From: Acetivibrio sp964564015
GTDB taxonomy: Bacteria > Bacillota > Clostridia > Acetivibrionales > Acetivibrionaceae
Assembly (NCBI GenBank): GCA_964564015.1
Contig: CAZLZR010000021.1
Location: 1 to 64,000 of the forward strand
DNA length: 64,000 nucleotides
Direction: 5' to 3'
Shown here piece by piece: positions 63,539 through 64,000 of the stretch. How positions within the stretch are numbered: the first letter of the stretch is position 1; each line of letters starts with the position of its first letter. Made by a program: the position numbers and the translations under genes. Under the pieces are notes generated by a model. It searched no databases, was not told where the DNA came from, and saw only the letters and a program-made list of their open reading frames with translations.

Positions 63539-64000
63539 CTATATACCCTCTAAAAAAGCAAGAATCTCCTTCTTTCTAGTGCTTTCGGGATAATAGCTTA
63601 TAATCAGGGTATCAAACTTTTCGGTAGTATATATTTCACTATCATTGTCTATGTTTGCAAGTCCCTGTTCCTGCATAAACTTTAGTGTCCTGTATATAAA
63701 ACTTATCCTTGTCCCTTTTGATTGTCCAAAGTTTTTTATTTTCTCATCATAAGTCGGAAGATCAAGCCAAAGTTTCGAGACACTTCCAAAGTTGAAATTC
63801 AATGCCTCGTCGGTTTCTTCGGAGTTTTCCATGGAATTGTAGGATTCAAGCTTAGCGGTTATAAAGCTTTCAAGTTCTTCCACCTTGAGCATGGACCGGA
63901 CTTTATTATTGTAATTCTCACCGTTAAAAAACTTAATTATTATAGAAAGTATGACTATATATCCCACATATAGTTCGGTATTATTGGAAAAACCCATTTT
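63539..64000 (-). CDS. Small JetB-like (DUF6063-type) partner of the SMC-like ATPase, 5' end cut by window edge
   Basis: At least 153 codons are open to the window edge. The readable part has VGYIVILSIIIKFFNGENYNN, LKVEELESFITAKLESYN, then a winged-helix-like C-terminus (SFIYRTLKFMQEQGLANID, then EKFDTLIISYYP). It resembles the kleisin-associated MksE/JetB-type proteins found before JetC in clostridia; I recall these as DUF6063, but this needs a search. A Met at 63997 is more likely internal, because the family is longer and no ribosome site is visible. It ends 155 bp before the ATPase gene, same strand. Confidence 0.6.
   Translation of the reverse strand, partial: KMGFSNNTELYVGYIVILSIIIKFFNGENYNNKVRSMLKVEELESFITAKLESYNSMENSEETDEALNFNFGSVSKLWLDLPTYDEKIKNFGQSKGTRISFIYRTLKFMQEQGLANIDNDSEIYTTEKFDTLIISYYPESTRKKEILAFLEGI

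Overview
The window looks like chromosomal DNA from an anaerobic, cellulosome-forming, spore-forming clostridium (Ruminiclostridium/Acetivibrio type; this placement is inference). The support is low-GC DNA with strong AAGGAGG ribosome binding sites, type I dockerin modules on two secreted proteins, an [FeFe] hydrogenase, several copper-amine-oxidase-N domain secreted proteins, CotH and GerM-type domains, and several radical SAM enzymes. No rRNA, tRNA, CRISPR array, prophage or transposase gene was seen.

Layout. 0-4.1 kb: two secreted proteins (the first cut by the window edge), then an ECF sigma factor with a GerMN-containing anti-sigma factor. 4.4-9.1 kb: a MarR-controlled heterodimeric ABC exporter. 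9.5-14.9 kb: citrate synthase, a small Cys-cluster protein, a SulP anion transporter and a PurF-like protein without the glutaminase cysteine. 15-28 kb: CheB, CarB, an ABC-F protein, a secreted CuAO-N protein, a HAD phosphatase, a BlaI/M56 peptidase pair, YkuK and small genes. 28-30.4 kb: a chemoreceptor.

30.5-43.7 kb holds the most unusual block: a leftward run of three cobalamin-type radical SAM proteins, an SDR, a phytoene-desaturase-like flavoprotein and a polytopic membrane protein. Facing it are a macrolide-type glycosyltransferase and a 1427-residue fusion of two HgdC/BadF-type activases with a dehydratase-like iron-sulfur region. It resembles a pathway for a modified, glycosylated lipid or polyene, but no product can be named.

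44-64 kb: an ArsC/Spx-like protein, a GltD-fused [FeFe] hydrogenase, a dockerin-bearing papain-like protease with kelch and HYR modules, a stand-alone double-dockerin protein boxed by a 14-bp inverted repeat, a two-component system facing a VTC / DUF4956 / CotH cluster, and at the right edge an SMC-type ATPase with a small partner protein that resemble Wadjet JetC and JetB.

Across the window, five intergenic copies of one small mobile repeat family can be read. Full-length copies (199 and 243 bp) have imperfect terminal inverted repeats beginning GGGTGCAT and a nested inner palindrome. Two 37-39 bp derivatives keep little more than the ends. Two copies are flanked by perfect 9-bp target duplications. 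Two short genes with strong ribosome binding sites (49 and 48 codons) were also found by eye.
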